64,000 nucleotides of DNA, taken from the NCBI GenBank assembly GCA_030068075.1, contig CM057831.1, forward strand, positions 14,055,370 through 14,119,369, in the 5' to 3' direction. Every line of letters starts with the position of its first letter. Position 1 is the first letter of the stretch. A program made the position numbers and the translations under genes. Origin of the DNA: Paguma larvata. Lineage: Eukaryota; Chordata; Mammalia; Carnivora; Viverridae. Positions 22,616 to 34,400 of this stretch are shown here, in pieces. The notes under the pieces are model-generated. The model worked only from the letters and a program-made list of their open reading frames with translations. It searched no databases and was not told where the DNA came from.

Positions 22616-23425
22616 CAAAAACTGTCAGGACAAGAGATAACAAGTGTTGGCGAGGATGTGGATGAAACGGAACCTTCGTGTACCAGTGGTGGGAATGTAA
22701 ATTGGTGCAGCCACTGCGGAGTTTTCTCAAAAAAGTGAAAATAGAACGACCATATGATCAGTAACTCCAGTACTGGGTATTTGCCCGGAGAGAACAAAAA
22801 TACTAATTTGAAAAGATACTTGCAGCCCTATGTTTATTGTAGCATGATTTACAGTAGCCAAGATGTGGAAGCAGCCCAAGTGTCCACCGATAGATGAATG
22901 GATAAGGAAGATAGGATACACACGTAGTATGGAATATTATTCAATCATAAAGAAGAATGAGATCTTGCCCTTTGTGACAACATGGGTGGAGCTAGAGGGT
23001 GTTGTGCTAAGTAAAATAAGTCAGAGAAGGACAAATATATGATTTCACTTATGTGTGGAATCTAAAAAAAAAAAAGCAAATGAACAAACAAACAAGACAG
23101 AAACAGACCGTAAGTACAGAGAACAGACATAGTTGCCAGAGAGGAGTTGCGGGGGGGATGGGGAAAACGGGGAAAACAGGTGAGGGCAATAGAGGCTTCC
23201 AGTAATGGAATGAATAAGTCACGGGGAAAAAAGGCACAGCACGGGGAATACGGTCAATGGTATTGTAAGAGCTTGGTGTGGTGACAGGTGGAAGCGGCAC
23301 CGTGGCGAGCAGAGCATACGTATAGACTTGTCGGATTGCTATGTCGTACATCTGAGACCAATGGAACATGGCGTGTCAACTCGACTTCAACTCCATAAAA
23401 ACCAAAAACCAAAAAGCAAAAACAA
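22616..23425 (+). mobile_element. LINE-1 3' end (end of ORF2 plus 3' UTR)
   Basis: Typical L1 ORF2 terminal sequence is present: ggtgggaatgtaaattggtg, catgatttacagtagccaag, gaatggataaggaagatagg and tatggaatattattcaatca. The carnivore L1 3' UTR and an A-rich tail follow. The copy is 5'-truncated, plus strand and decayed, with no usable reading frame. Confidence 0.9.
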
Positions 23426-24088
23426 AAAACTCTGTTGGCATGAAGGAAGAGACCTAGAGTGGACCCCCCCCCCACCCCGGCTGTGGTTGTCAGAGGTCTG
23501 AACTTGGCCTCAGTGATCTGTGGTTCAGCTCGACCACCTACTGTCTTGGGGTCCATGGGGTACAAACTGAATGTCCTTGAGCCTCAATGTCCTAGACTAT
23601 AGTATTGACCTAACTATACCTTACCCCTTGAGCTGGTCTCAGTTTTGCCCATGACAATGCAGGTATAAATGTGTAGCAGATATCAGGTAATCGGTAACGT
23701 GTAGCTGTATTTTCCCAAATACATCTTGGGCTGGTCCACGCTAAGAGTACCTGTGTTTCTGGGAATCGCCACCATGCAATGTGCCATCGTGCGTTTAATT
23801 TTTCACTAGCGGCCATCTTTGTTTGTTTGTTTGTTTTATCCTTACAGGATAAAGGAAACATTTTCAAAAGAATCGTAGTAATTTATTTATTCGGTCATCA
23901 GATGTTGTTTAGGATCCTACATATTCCAAGCATGGTTGGATCAGATGCGGAGTTAGGAGACACTGCCTGTCCTTGAGAAACACACATCTTTATTACTTTC
24001 CTGAAGCATTGCAAGGATTTATATTTTCATTTGTCTTTTTTGATACATAACTCCATGTACACATCATCATAGGGAATACACATTTTTC
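23426..24088. other. Unassigned DNA
   Basis: A C run lies at 23464-23474 and a (GTTT)n run at about 23820-23835. The rest is not recognised. Confidence 0.45.
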
Positions 24089-24101
24089 TGTCTCTGATCT
24101 T

Positions 24102-24324
24102 TTTTTTTTTTTTAACATTTATTTATTTTTGAGAGACATAGAGACAGAGCATGAGCAGGGGAAGGACAGAGAGAGAGGGAGACACAGAAACCGAAGCAGG
24201 CTCCAGGCTCTGATGATGAGCCATCAGCACAGAGCCCGACGTGAGGCTCGAACTCACAGACGGTGAGATCATGACCTGAACCGAAGTTGGCCGCTCAACC
24301 AACTGAGCCACCCAGGCGCCCCTG
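24102..24324 (-). mobile_element. CAN-SINE, minus strand, three-TCA variant
   Basis: Complete minus-strand copy with target-site duplication tgtctctgatctt at 24089-24101 and 24325-24337. On its own strand it carries the subfamily marks gctgatggctca, ccgtctgtgag and agcggcc. The TCA unit is present three times. Confidence 0.95.
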
Positions 24325-24469
24325 TGTCTCTGATCTTGACTCTAAAATAACCCCTCCCTTCTCTTCCCTTTTCCAGGCAAACTGGCTCTTAGGTTGGTCA
24401 TTACCAATCTTTATCTCATAGGTTTGTATTGTTATTTGTGTATCATCTGTTTTCTCCATATCCACCCCT

Positions 24470-24605
24470 CTGCCCTGGATGCTAAAATGTAGCCTGCATG
24501 AGGATCAAGACTTCATTTGGTTCTCTGATGGATGGATCCCTCAGACCTAGAATGTGTTCAACAAAAGTTCCGTGTTCAACATTTCTAGTGACCACTAAAT
24601 AAATC
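24470..24605 (+). repeat. Probable LINE-2 3' end
   Basis: The segment tgctaaaatgtagcctgcat, followed by aggatcaagacttcatttgg and ending in aaataaat, follows the closing L2 plan. It is short and diverged. Confidence 0.45.
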
Positions 24606-25559
24606 ACACAGTCTTCCTTGAGTTTCTGGAGCCACAGGACACCTGCTGATGAACCTCACCCGTCTCTGTTCGCCTTACACCGCCCCCAGCATGCAGTTAA
24701 CATAGGGCCAAATTCTGCTTTCACACGTTTTGGGAAGGACTGCTCTGTCTTCCCATCCCTCCCTCAAAGCCCGCCCCCCCCACCCCGCCCCAGCGTTCAG
24801 CCACCCTCTAAGTACGTAGCCCCTCTATTCCCAAGAGCAGGAGCATCTGTCTCATGGCACCTCTTTGAGGAAAGCCACTGTTTCTCTCCATTCAAAGCTC
24901 CATTTCCAAGCTGCCTACCCAAAGGACCTAAAGCCAGTTTTGCCGACCTGCCTGTGCTCACAGCGCTCCCCAATTCCTCGCTAATGGCTATACATGTGCG
25001 AAGGAAGGAAAAGTGAAAAGTTTAATGCGCAATGAATCAAAATTGACCTGGCCTCTACTGGTGTCCTTTCCCGACCCCCACCTGAGACCTACCCACCTTG
25101 CTATCATTTTCTCTCATTAGGCATGACTCAGGAAGCACAAGGTAAGCAGTTCTAGGCTGCCGATCGGATTTGGGGGAGGCTGTGTGAATCACAAGTCACA
25201 TTTCCCCCGCCCCACCTCCTTCGATCGGCTGTGTAGCAGGACCTTTCCGGAGAAATGTTTAGAGGTTAGCAAGAAAGTAATTAGGGCCCAGGATTGCACG
25301 GCAGCAACATTCGTCTGTTTTCCATCGGCTGGCACGGTAGACTCTGGAATGCATCCCTTGGTACTGAATTCAATCAGAATTTTTAGCTTTTTAGTTTTAG
25401 AGTTCATTTTTGTTTGTTTGTTTACATAATTCAAGCGTCTGCTACTCCTGTATGGGAGTGACCGGCAGGCACTCACAGTTATGGGTTCCAGCCTTCTCCT
25501 TTTAGGAATTTTCCCTGTGAAGGGAAGCATACGTACTGTCCCACACATCCCTCTTGGCT
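24606..25559. other. Unassigned DNA with a microexon-like splice pair
   Basis: No transposon is recognised. A 21-nt interval at 25121-25141 is bounded by a good acceptor and a good donor and is listed separately. A (GTTT)n run lies at about 25409-25422. Confidence 0.45.
25121..25141 (+). other. Candidate 21-nt microexon, unproven
   Basis: The tract ctatcattttctctcattag ends in AG at 25119-25120, and the donor gtaagc starts at 25142. The enclosed 21 nt is a multiple of three. One frame has a stop (gca tga), while the other two are open. It could be a frame-preserving microexon of an unseen gene or a chance coincidence of signals. Confidence 0.2.
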
Positions 25560-26291
25560 CTACAATTTATCTTGCAGCTCTTTCTTTCACTTTAAAACCA
25601 CTACCTAGTATTCAAGTCAGTGGATGTACCCTATTTTATTTTACCAAGGCCCTACCAAGGGACACTTAATTTGCTCCCATCGCTTTTGCAATTACAAACA
25701 ACGCAATAAATCACTTCACACATGTGCACGTGTAGCACCAGGAAAAATTCATAGAGGTGGAATTTCTAGGTCAAAGGATGTGGGCTCTTTACGTTTTGAT
25801 AGATGGTCACAGATGCCCCTCTGTAAACAATACGACGGCACACGCTCCCGTACGATTCGGGCGAGGACCCAGGAGAGGGACTCTGAGTTCGCCTCCCCAC
25901 CAACCTTTTCGCTTTGACAACCTGACTGGCAAACATAGTGTTTCATGGTTTCGACTTGCATTTCTCCTATATTTAAGCACTCTTTAAATCTCTGTTGATT
26001 GTCAGTTCACGACTTTAGTCTGTTATGGTTCTGGGTTCTTGGTCATATGGCTTTTAACAAGGGACTCTGTATTAAAGGCATCAAGCTCTCTGGAATATAG
26101 GGATAGATTCCTCAGTTTTGTTAATATGTACATTTCATTTATACGTCACTCGCCATGCCAAAAGATGTAGTTACATGTATCACTTCTCCATTCTGAGGTT
26201 ATTGTAAATTCTTCTCTTGTATCTTAAACGGGGACTTTTCTTCCATTACATTTTCCTTCAACTTTATTATGAAACCACACTTAAAAAGGCA

Positions 26292-26516
26292 GGGGAGCGC
26301 CGGGGTGGCTCAGCTGGTTGAGTGTCTGACTCTTGATTTTGCCTCAGGCTATGATCTCCTGGTGCGTGAGATGAGCTCCACCTTGGACTCTGCACTGACA
26401 GCCCAGAGCCTGCTTGGGATTCTCCCTCTCCCTCTCTCTGCCCCCTCCCCCGCTCACATGCATGCGCTCTCTCTCTCTCTCTCTCTCTTTCTCTCAATAA
26501 ATGAAGAAACTTAAAA

Positions 26517-26547
<31 letters not shown>

Positions 26548-26548
26548 A
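26292..26548 (+). mobile_element. CAN-SINE with (AAAT)n tail
   Basis: The head ggggagcgccggggtggctc is followed by an older-looking body (gactctgcactgacagccca) and a (CT)n at 26467-26496. The tail has become an (AAAT)n microsatellite at 26515-26549. Confidence 0.9.
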
Positions 26549-26957
26549 TGGCACAAACAAGACTAAAACAATTGAGCACGGGAACGCCACTTAGTTTAAT
26601 AGGGAAAACATTACTAATGGAGTTGAAACCCCATGCATGTCTCCCTACCACAGGCTTCTCATTCCCTTCCCGAAGAAACCATTGTCTGTATTTGGTGTGC
26701 ATCTTCCCTAGGCATTCTTGACTTTTCCTACCCAGGTATGGATCCTTCAACAACACATGGAGTGGTTTGGTATGTCCTTAAACTTTACGTAAATGTATTC
26801 TTCGGCAGCTTGGTGTTGTCGCTCAATATATTTGTGAGAATTATCCATATTGAGAAGCATTCTCCTTGTACACAAGAGAGTTGGTCTGGGAGTGGAAATG
26901 AAGGGTTTTTGGGTAATTCACCATCAAACTTACCAGATAGCATCAAATAGTTTTAAA

Positions 26958-27170
26958 TTTTTTTCAACATTTTTATTTATTTTTGAGAGACATAGAGACA
27001 GAGTGTGAGCAGGGGAAGGGCAGAGAGAGAGGGAGACACAGAATCTGAAGCAGGCTCCAGGCTCTGAGCCATCAGCACAGAGCCCGACATAGGGCTTAAA
27101 CTCACAGACCGTGAGATCATGACCTGAGCTGAAGTTGGCCGCTTAACCAACTGAGCCACCTAGGCGCCCC
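26958..27170 (-). mobile_element. CAN-SINE, minus strand, GCTGATGG subfamily
   Basis: Target duplication tcaaatagttttaaa at 26943-26957 and 27171-27185. It shares the variant bases agcggcc, cggtctgtgag and gctgatggctca with the copies at 24102 and 62409, with a single TCA. Confidence 0.95.
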
Positions 27171-27185
27171 TCAAATAGTTTTAAA

Positions 27186-27399
27186 AAAAGGGTATTTTTT
27201 AATGTTTATTTTTTGAAAGAGAAAGAGAGAGAGGGTGAGTGAGCATGAGAAGGGGAGGGGCAGATGGAGACACAGAATCCAAAGGAGGCTCCAGGCTCTG
27301 GCTGTCAACACACATGGGGCTCAACTCCATGAACTGTGAGATCGTGACCTGAGCCGCAGTTGGATGCTTAACCAACTGAGCCACCCAGGCGCCCCTAAC
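27186..27399 (-). mobile_element. CAN-SINE, minus strand, same target as its neighbour
   Basis: The left flank is the tcaaatagttttaaa shared with the preceding SINE, and the right flank carries catcaaatagttttgaa from 27399. The body has small deletions in the B-box region. It belongs to the common gctgtca type rather than the gctgatgg type. Confidence 0.92.
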
Positions 27400-27694
27400 A
27401 TCAAATAGTTTTGAAGGTGATGTATCCCCACCAGCTATGTTTGAGAGTTTCCTATGTCCCACATCCTGGTGTTCACTTGATATTGCGGAACTTTACCATT
27501 TTTCCAATCTAAAAGGGCATGAAAGAGCATCACGTTTCATTTTAATTTCCCTAATTATTAGCAAGTTTAAGCATTTTTAATTTGCTTATTAACCCTCTGG
27601 GTTTCCTTTAATTAATGAATTGATTGCTCATATCCTTTGTACATTTTTCAATTTCTTTTTAAGTCTTTTACATTTTTAAAGTATTTTGTTAGGA

Positions 27695-27911
27695 GGGTGC
27701 CTGGTGGCTCAGTTGGTTAAGCATCCGACTTCGGGTCAAGTCATGACCTCACTGTTCATGGGTTCGAGCCCTGCATCGGTCTCTGTACCGACAGCTCAGA
27801 GCCTAGAGCCTGCTTCAGATTCTGTGTCTCCCTCTGTCTCTGACCCTCCCCTGTCTCTCTCTCTTGCTCTGTCTCTCTCCCTCCTCAAAAACAAATAAAA
27901 CATTAAAAAAA
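27695..27911 (+). mobile_element. CAN-SINE
   Basis: A long target-site duplication tttaaagtattttgttagga is identical at 27675-27694 and 27912-27931. The head has lost two bases (ggtgcctggtggctcag). Its host sequence is the decayed minus-strand LINE. Confidence 0.95.
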
Positions 27912-27984
27912 TTTAAAGTATTTTGTTAGGAAAGTTACGTTGTGTCGATTTATATATATGAATTACATATCACACACCGCGATG

Positions 27985-28320
27985 GTATTGGATGGTATCT
28001 TCAGTTTTTTTCCCCTCAAGAGGTAGAGCTTGGTTTCCCTTTCCTCGGGTGTATAGACTTAGTGTCCTGCCTTTAACGCAGAAGTGATGAGGTGCCACTT
28101 CGTAAACTAGGTCATCAAAGGCACTGCAGTTTTCCGCTTGCTGACACATCCTCTTACAACCAGCTGCTATGACACCACAACATCCAGGCAGCTCTGTAGG
28201 GAGGCCTATGTGGCAAGAAACAAAGGCCAATAGTGAGAAACCAACACCTCTTCCAACAGCCATGTGAGTGAATCATCTTAGATGTGAATCCTCCAGCCTC
28301 TGCTCGTGGCTCTTTGACTC
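27985..28320 (+). repeat. LTR-like ancient remnant
   Basis: The motif cctcaagaggtagagcttgg, followed by ggcactgcagttttccgctt and catgtgagtgaatcatctta, resembles the interior of MaLR/ERVL LTRs. It shares the cctcaagaggt.gagctt motif with the element at 29270. The subfamily is not determined. Confidence 0.45.
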
Positions 28321-28462
28321 TTCAATTAATTACGATCTTGGCTTCTGTCGTATCCACAATCTTGTTTATCTCTCCTCAAAGAGAAACAATTGGAGACCAG
28401 CAAGGCAATACCGTGCCCCCTGAAAATAACAAAAATTCCAGCAGTGATACTAGTAAGAATGG

Positions 28463-28560
28463 GTAGCATTGACTGAGCAGTTAGTATGTGTAGTTTCTAT
28501 GTGCTTTGTGTGGATTAATTCAGTTAATCCTCACTGCAATCTTTTCGGGCTCTATAATGG
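28463..28560 (-). repeat. MIR fragment
   Basis: gactgagcagttagtatgtg, then attcagttaatcctcactgc: the start of a minus-strand MIR. Confidence 0.65.
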
Positions 28561-28737
28561 ATTCCTTGTCACAATCAGTATGGAACATGGTAGATGTTTT
28601 AAATAACCATTTCACAAGTTTGTTCTTGACTTTTTTCAACTCCCTTTGGTGAATATAATCATATCGATTCATGTTCAGAAGATCTTGTAGTCTTAACATT
28701 ATTTTATCTGCTAATTTTGAACCTCTCAAAAGACAGC

Positions 28738-29110
28738 GAATTAGTTAGAATAAATTTATGCTAGCTGCTATAACAAACATTCTTCTAAGCCCCAATGGTT
28801 AAAAAAAAAAAAGGGGGCTATCTTTGCTCATGTTAATTTAAATTAGATGGGTATGTTGTGCTCATTTCTTTTACGACTTCGCCTTGAGTCATTTCCAGTA
28901 TCTCCATTCAATACAGAAAAAAGAGGGTGTGGAGGGGGTTTTATGGGACAAGTCTAGAAACGGTTGGCCCACATTTCACTGGCCAGAATTCAGCCTCAGA
29001 GCCCCGGATAACTTTAAGGAGATTAAGAAATGTAGCCTATAGCTCAGTGCCCAGAAAGAAAAGGAAATGTGTTCTGTGTACCATAGGGTCATCTAAGCAG
29101 TTTGGGATCC
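28738..29110. repeat. Unnamed ancient interspersed repeat
   Basis: The stretch gctagctgctataacaaaca, then cacatttcactggccagaat, then agtgcccagaaagaaaagg has the order of a known mammalian interspersed repeat, but I cannot name it safely. An A run lies at 28801-28812. Confidence 0.4.
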
Positions 29111-29269
29111 CACCAATTTCTTAACTGGAATGCATAAAATAAGAGTCTCTTCCAATTTTATTGTTCTCCTTTCCATTCAAGATTTTTCATAGCATGACCA
29201 CCAAGAGGCTCGCTATTTTTTTTTAATTCAAGTCTTCTTTTCAATACTTGTGATGGTTTTAAAGATTTA

Positions 29270-29835
29270 TGTCTACGCCTTCTTTGGTATACCTTCTTTC
29301 TGTACTTTCCCTCAAGAGGTGGAGCTTAATTCCCCTTCCCTTCACTTAGTGACTCACTTCTGATGGATAGAATAGGGTAGAAATCATGGGATGCCGCTAC
29401 CAATATTAGTTTATGAAAGGACCATTGATTCTGTCTTGGATCCAATTCCCATCTCTACCTCCACTCCCTTTTGATTCACTCACTCCGAGCCACTCTCTCA
29501 CTATGAAGGCCAGCTACCATGTCATAAGTAGCCCGGAGGAGAGGGAAGGCAGTCGCTTTGGTGTGGAGACACTCAGACAGCCGATAGAGAACCATGAGCC
29601 TGGAAGGAAGCATGTTAGTGATCTTAGAAGTGGATCCTTCCCCAGTCCAGCTTGGGGAGAATTGCAACCCCAGCCAACACCTTGACTTCAACTCACGAGA
29701 GACCCTGAGCTGGTTGTACCCAGCAAAGCTACTCCTGGATTTCTGAACCATACAAACTGTGAAATACTGGTTATCATTTTAAGCCTTTGAGTTTGGAACA
29801 ATTTGTTACACAGCCATAGTTTACTAATATAAGGC
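29270..29835 (+). repeat. LTR-like ancient remnant
   Basis: Starts with a ccctcaagaggtggagctta motif and ends with tttaagcctttgagtttgg, caatttgttacacagccata and gtttactaatat. This is the usual closing pattern of MaLR/ERVL LTRs. No internal retroviral region is recognised between it and the element at 27985. Confidence 0.5.
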
Positions 29836-32168
29836 ATTTTAAAAAACCTGTTTTAATTTAGCTCTTTCTATGCTGTCATGTGAGTCTCTGGGCATTCTTC
29901 CAGAGACAGTATAATGGTTTTGAAACTTTAGCGTTATTTCTCTGCGATTCTCTCAGAGCTGATGCTCACTCTTGGCTAGTGTCTCCAGGATTATGTAATC
30001 TGTCTCTGGGACCATGTGTTAGTGCAGCTGCCAGGTATATGCGGAGAATGTTTCTCTGCCTTCTGTGTGTAAAGCCTGCTTTCCCTCTTGGAGAGGTGTG
30101 TCACACTGGAAAAGAGTGGTGATGATTTTCACCTCTGGGTAGATAATTCTCTGGGCTTAGGGAACCTCATTCGCTTCACGGTTATGCCTGTGTCTCCCGT
30201 GACTCCATTGATCCCAAAACATTCATCCTTCGGAATTAAGGAGAATCACAGAGAGGACAAAATCCATGCTGATTTTACTCTTTGGGTAATGGAGGGAATT
30301 GCCATTTTTTCCCATCACGTTCTATTAATGAGGATTTTTGTATCAGTAGACACATTTAGGCTTCCTATTGGCCATGTGAGGCCCGTATTTATTGCACCTG
30401 TGATGTGGGGGAGGCAGAATTTGACCACAAGTCCATGACTCCACACTTCATGCCCTATCATGAAATCTAGAGACTGATGGGCATACATCTCCCTTTCCTT
30501 CAAGGGACAGAAGCTGTTATATACTGTGCACCAGAAAAAAAAGAATCGTTCCAATTAAAACTCAAATAGTTACATCTGTATGTCAGAACAGGAACTTCTG
30601 CAAACCCATTGATGGAGGCCTGACAGGGACTGCACGACTTGGACTTGGTATTTTTTTCAACTCTTGCATAATTACCTTCTAAATTTTTTACTTAGGAGTC
30701 TCTTAGAAATTTTGCCTTCAAAAAGATCTCAAAGATTATGAGATATATCCTCTTTAGTTTTTAGAGACATTTGTTACTTACTCAAACTTCTGCAATTACA
30801 AAGTCACGTATTTCTTCTTTAGCTCAAGTAGACATGAGCTGTTCTCCTGAAAGGTGAGCTGAGAACCAGACACAGGCTGTAAAGAGAGCCACAAAGGGTT
30901 TGTAGAAGTGCGTGATGCATTTCATTTCTTAAAGTCCTACTTTCAAAAATGACCGTGCCCAAATATTTACAGAATACCGTAGTCTGTGCTCAGTGCATAT
31001 TCTCAATTTCCATTAGCGTTAGGAGGGCACGTGATCACCTGGTCAACAGGAGAATATTCCATCGGGAGGTGTACCGAGCGCCCTATGAAGTCAGCTCAGT
31101 ACAGCTCATTGACTCTTAGGGCCGAGTTAGGTACACACCACGTACTTGGAGACCGGGCCTTGATGCAATCTGACTCTACACTTGTTCATCTGCTCTAAAT
31201 ACTCGTTTGCATGCAGAATACATTTAGAATGATTTTAAGCTGAGAATAAAAAGAACCAATACATATTTAATAAAGTTCAAGAGCATTAAATTTATTAGTA
31301 TCGATCTTTGAAGAAAACACCTATTGACTCAGACTTCCAGTCCCTTGAATTGTATTGTCTGCCAACTCCAGCAAGTTTCCTTGCCCTACATAAAGACCAG
31401 TTCCAAAATATTCCACTTAAATTCTTAAATGAGCATTCTGGTGAAGTCACAGTATGGTAGAGAAGGCCAAAGGAGACAGAGGGCTGAAGACTGTCTTTTG
31501 TCTTGAGTGGAGCTTTCAGACCTGGGAAGCAATAATTTCCAGGCTTTGTACTTGACCGTGGACTGTGCCTGCCGTCCTGCCCCCCCCCACGTACTTGTGC
31601 TTTCCATCCCTTATGCTAGACAAGTGTTTCCTCCAATAAATCTCTTGCACGTTTGCTTTTGTCCTGGAGTCTGCTTATTGGAAAGTCTACACAGGTACCA
31701 GTCCTTCTTCTGGTCCCTGCACTCAGAGTCCTTGCTTGCTTTCTCAGACATCGGAGCCTTGCCTCTCTCCGACCCACTCACTTCAGTTCAACCATCCTGC
31801 GGCTAATCCTCTGCCAGATTTTTATTCTGGCTCTAGGTCTTCAGAAACTCACACTGACTGGCAAGCCAACCCACCCCTAGTAGGTACAAATAACAAATAC
31901 TGAGGGGATCGGGCATAACAGAAATACTAGAAGCCTTTACTAATGCTAGTACCACCAGTGTGGAAGTGTGGGCCCACAGTCTTTTGCCAATACCCTCACG
32001 GACAGCTGTGTTTTCAGAATACAGAATGTTTCGAATTTTAGAAAGGTGCTATGGTATATAGACCAAATACTATGTAACATGCCCAGGGAGCCTGTAGCAG
32101 CAAAAGCAGTAATATTTCTGCATCAAAATGCACAAATATTCACACTATGCTGGGTAAACCAGAATTAA
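29836..32168. other. Mostly unassigned DNA
   Basis: No gene is recognised. The segment ending ccaataaatctcttgcacgt near 31652 has an LTR-like polyadenylation end but is not assigned. A run of nine C lies at 31581-31589. Confidence 0.4.
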
Positions 32169-32184
32169 AAACACTTTTTAAAAG

Positions 32185-32398
32185 GGGCGCCTGGGTGACT
32201 CAGTCAGTTAAGCATCTGACTTTGACTCAGGTCGTGATCTCATGTTTTGTGAGTCTGAGCCCCTGGTCAGGCTCTGTACAGAGAGCTCGGAGCCTGGAGT
32301 CTCCTTCAGATCCTGTGTCTCATTTTCTCTCTGCGCCTCCCCCACTTGTACTCTGTCTCTGTCTCTCAAAAATAAAAAAAATGTAAAAAAATTTTTTT
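32185..32398 (+). mobile_element. CAN-SINE
   Basis: Target-site duplication aacactttttaaaag at 32170-32184 and 32399-32413. The head is ggggcgcctgggtgactcag. It pairs tail-to-tail with the minus-strand SINE at 32514. Confidence 0.94.
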
Positions 32399-32513
32399 AA
32401 CACTTTTTAAAAGATAAAGAAGTACGAAAGTAATTTCAGGTCCATATAGGTTGGGTTTTGCAGTGAAAGAAGTTATTTAATAGTTTTCGATTTTCAGAGA
32501 TTTTTGTATTTCT

Positions 32514-32715
32514 TTTTTTAAGTTTATTTTTTTATTTATTTTGAGAGAGAGATAGAGCATGAGTGGGGGAGTGGCAAACAGAGAGAGCGAGAGAGAATCC
32601 CAAGCAGGCTCTGCACTACCAGTTCATGTGGGGCTTGAACTCATGAACCATGAGATCATGACCTGAGTGGAAATCAAGAGTTGGATGCTTAACTGACTGA
32701 GCCACCCTGGTGCCA
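32514..32715 (-). mobile_element. CAN-SINE, minus strand
   Basis: Target-site duplication cagagatttttgtatttct at 32495-32513, repeated with one change at 32716-32734. The middle is shortened. Confidence 0.93.
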
Positions 32716-32744
32716 CAGAGATTTTTATATTTCTGAACAGTGAT

Positions 32745-32995
32745 ACGATTCCCATTTATTGAGCCCCTACTTTGAATCAAGAATTGTATTGAGCCTGAAT
32801 ACTCTATAGGCATTTTTTTAAAATTTTACCCAAGTATCAAAAAATGGGCATTTTAGCTCTTTTATAGGTGAGATCATGGAATCTCAGTTAACTTACCCAA
32901 GGCCGAACAAATAGCAAGGGCCAAAGCTAAAATTTGAACCCCAAGGAATCTGCCTCCAAAACTCTTCATCTGAACCCACTGTGCGACGTCACTTG
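32745..32995 (-). repeat. MIR
   Basis: Minus-strand MIR: cccatttattgagcccctac, then cttttataggtgagatcatg, then cagttaacttacccaaggcc, then tgaaccccaagg. Confidence 0.82.
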
Positions 32996-33054
32996 TCCAC
33001 ATAAATGGCATCGAGCTCTGACCACACAGCCTGATGTGTTGTCATAAGCTTGCC

Positions 33055-33250
33055 AAGAAGTCAGGAAGCCCGGTGCCAGCCCTGGCTCCGTTATCTGTAG
33101 TTTTTCCTCCTTGAGCCTCTATTTCCTAATATAAAAATTGGGGTCAGCAATACTCGACTCATGGGACGCTTTTAATAAGGATCAAAGTATAGACTAGGTG
33201 AGGGAACCTTTTGTGATCACACTCTAAAGTGCCAAAATAAGACAATGCCA
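33055..33250 (+). repeat. MIR
   Basis: Plus-strand MIR remnant: gccctggctccgttatctgt, then ccttgagcctctatttccta and ataaaaattggggtcagcaa. It lies just beyond an opposite-strand MIR. Confidence 0.6.
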
Positions 33251-34229
33251 TGACTGTGGCAATGATGATATAAGCCATTATTCTTGCTTATGCTTCCGAA
33301 ATCTTGAGGTCGTACGTAATTGTTCCCTTGGCAGAGAGGTGGGCAGACACTTCATCTTCCTGGGGCAGCTTTGCACTTGAGCACCAAGAAAGAGTTGGGA
33401 CGTTGAGATGATGTAGGAAATTGGGCCAATTTGCAATGGCTGCTCCACTCCATTTGAATTTAGTAAGGAAGAGCTGTCTGTTCTGCACAGTAATTGCTTC
33501 TCTAAAGATTCCATTTCCATGTTCAAGTAAATAATTACAGATATACACACAGCAGGGAAGGCAGACTTTTGAGTCTTCCAATTTGAATGGCTATGATCCC
33601 TGCAAGTGCAGTCATTGCCTCTGGAACAAAATTGTTGACAGTTTTTTTTATCATTGTGGCTTTTCTTCAAAATGTCTGATTTCTGATTTCTAACATGGCC
33701 ACATTGTCCATTTCATTACTCTCTTTGTCTGGGCCAGTAAGGGGGGGTCTGCTGAATAAGGCAGGATGATAAGAAATGGTTCCAATTTGGGTACAGTGGG
33801 TGGCACAGAATACAAGACAGAGTCCTTGCTGGAGAGTGTAGAAAGTTCTTGCAAGACTTTGAATTGAAAGAGAGACTGTGTGATTCCATGGATGCAGAGT
33901 GTGAGGCTGCAGTCAACATTTTTAATTTCAGGTCAAACTAGAAAGACAGACACTAGGCAGAGAATATTGATGAAGGGGCGTTAAAAGATTGCAGTCAGTG
34001 CTGGGAGATTCCAAATCACATATAAAGATACAGGTAAAGTCTAAATCTATCGGCAGGGGCGTACAGGTGTCCTACAGGTGTCCTGGGTGGGGACTTAACA
34101 TAACATACAAAAGGAGAGGACAGAATACAGGTGTTTTAGTGGGAAACAGCAGCCTTGAGTCTTGAATAGCGAGGAAGGTTCATGTAACTCTGTACACCAA
34201 CTTGCTGATGCTTAGCAAGGCATGGAACT
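33251..34229. other. Unassigned DNA
   Basis: A 130-codon minus-strand frame at 33278-33670 shows no recognisable domain and overlaps other frames. I see no repeat family. Confidence 0.4.
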
Positions 34230-34400
34230 AGACCCACCTAGTTTTGAAATTCAATTCTGTGATATTAAGTTACCCAACTATCAAAATTTGAATGTATTTA
34301 TCTGAAAAATGCGGATTGATAATTCCTGTACTGGAGGGTTACTGTGTGATACATAAAAAACAGAGGGGCCCAGAACATGCACGTGCTTTGTAAACATTGC
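34230..34400 (+). repeat. MIR (diverged)
   Basis: tctgtgatattaagttaccc, then atctgaaaaatgcggattga and a terminal cccagaacatgcacgtgctt follow the MIR plan. Confidence 0.5.

Larger units (their letters stand above)
25560..27690 (-). mobile_element. Decayed LINE-1 (L1M/HAL1-like), minus strand, with nested SINEs
   Basis: Reverse-complement L1 landmarks recur: ttcatagaggtggaatttct with the following aggtcaaaggatgtg, tttcgacttgcatttctcct, and later tttaatttccctaattatta with tgctcatatcctttgtacat. Three SINEs interrupt it (26292-26548, 26958-27170, 27185-27399). It is heavily rearranged with no coding capacity. More than one ancient copy may be involved. Confidence 0.55.

Noticed and set aside
27985..29835. 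Two LTR-like remnants as the 5' and 3' LTRs of one provirus
   Set aside because: The sequence between them holds a MIR and another unrelated old repeat, and no gag-, pol- or env-like sequence, so a provirus is not supported.
33278..33670. 130-codon minus-strand open frame
   Set aside because: No family resemblance and overlapped by another frame on the same strand. No supporting signals.
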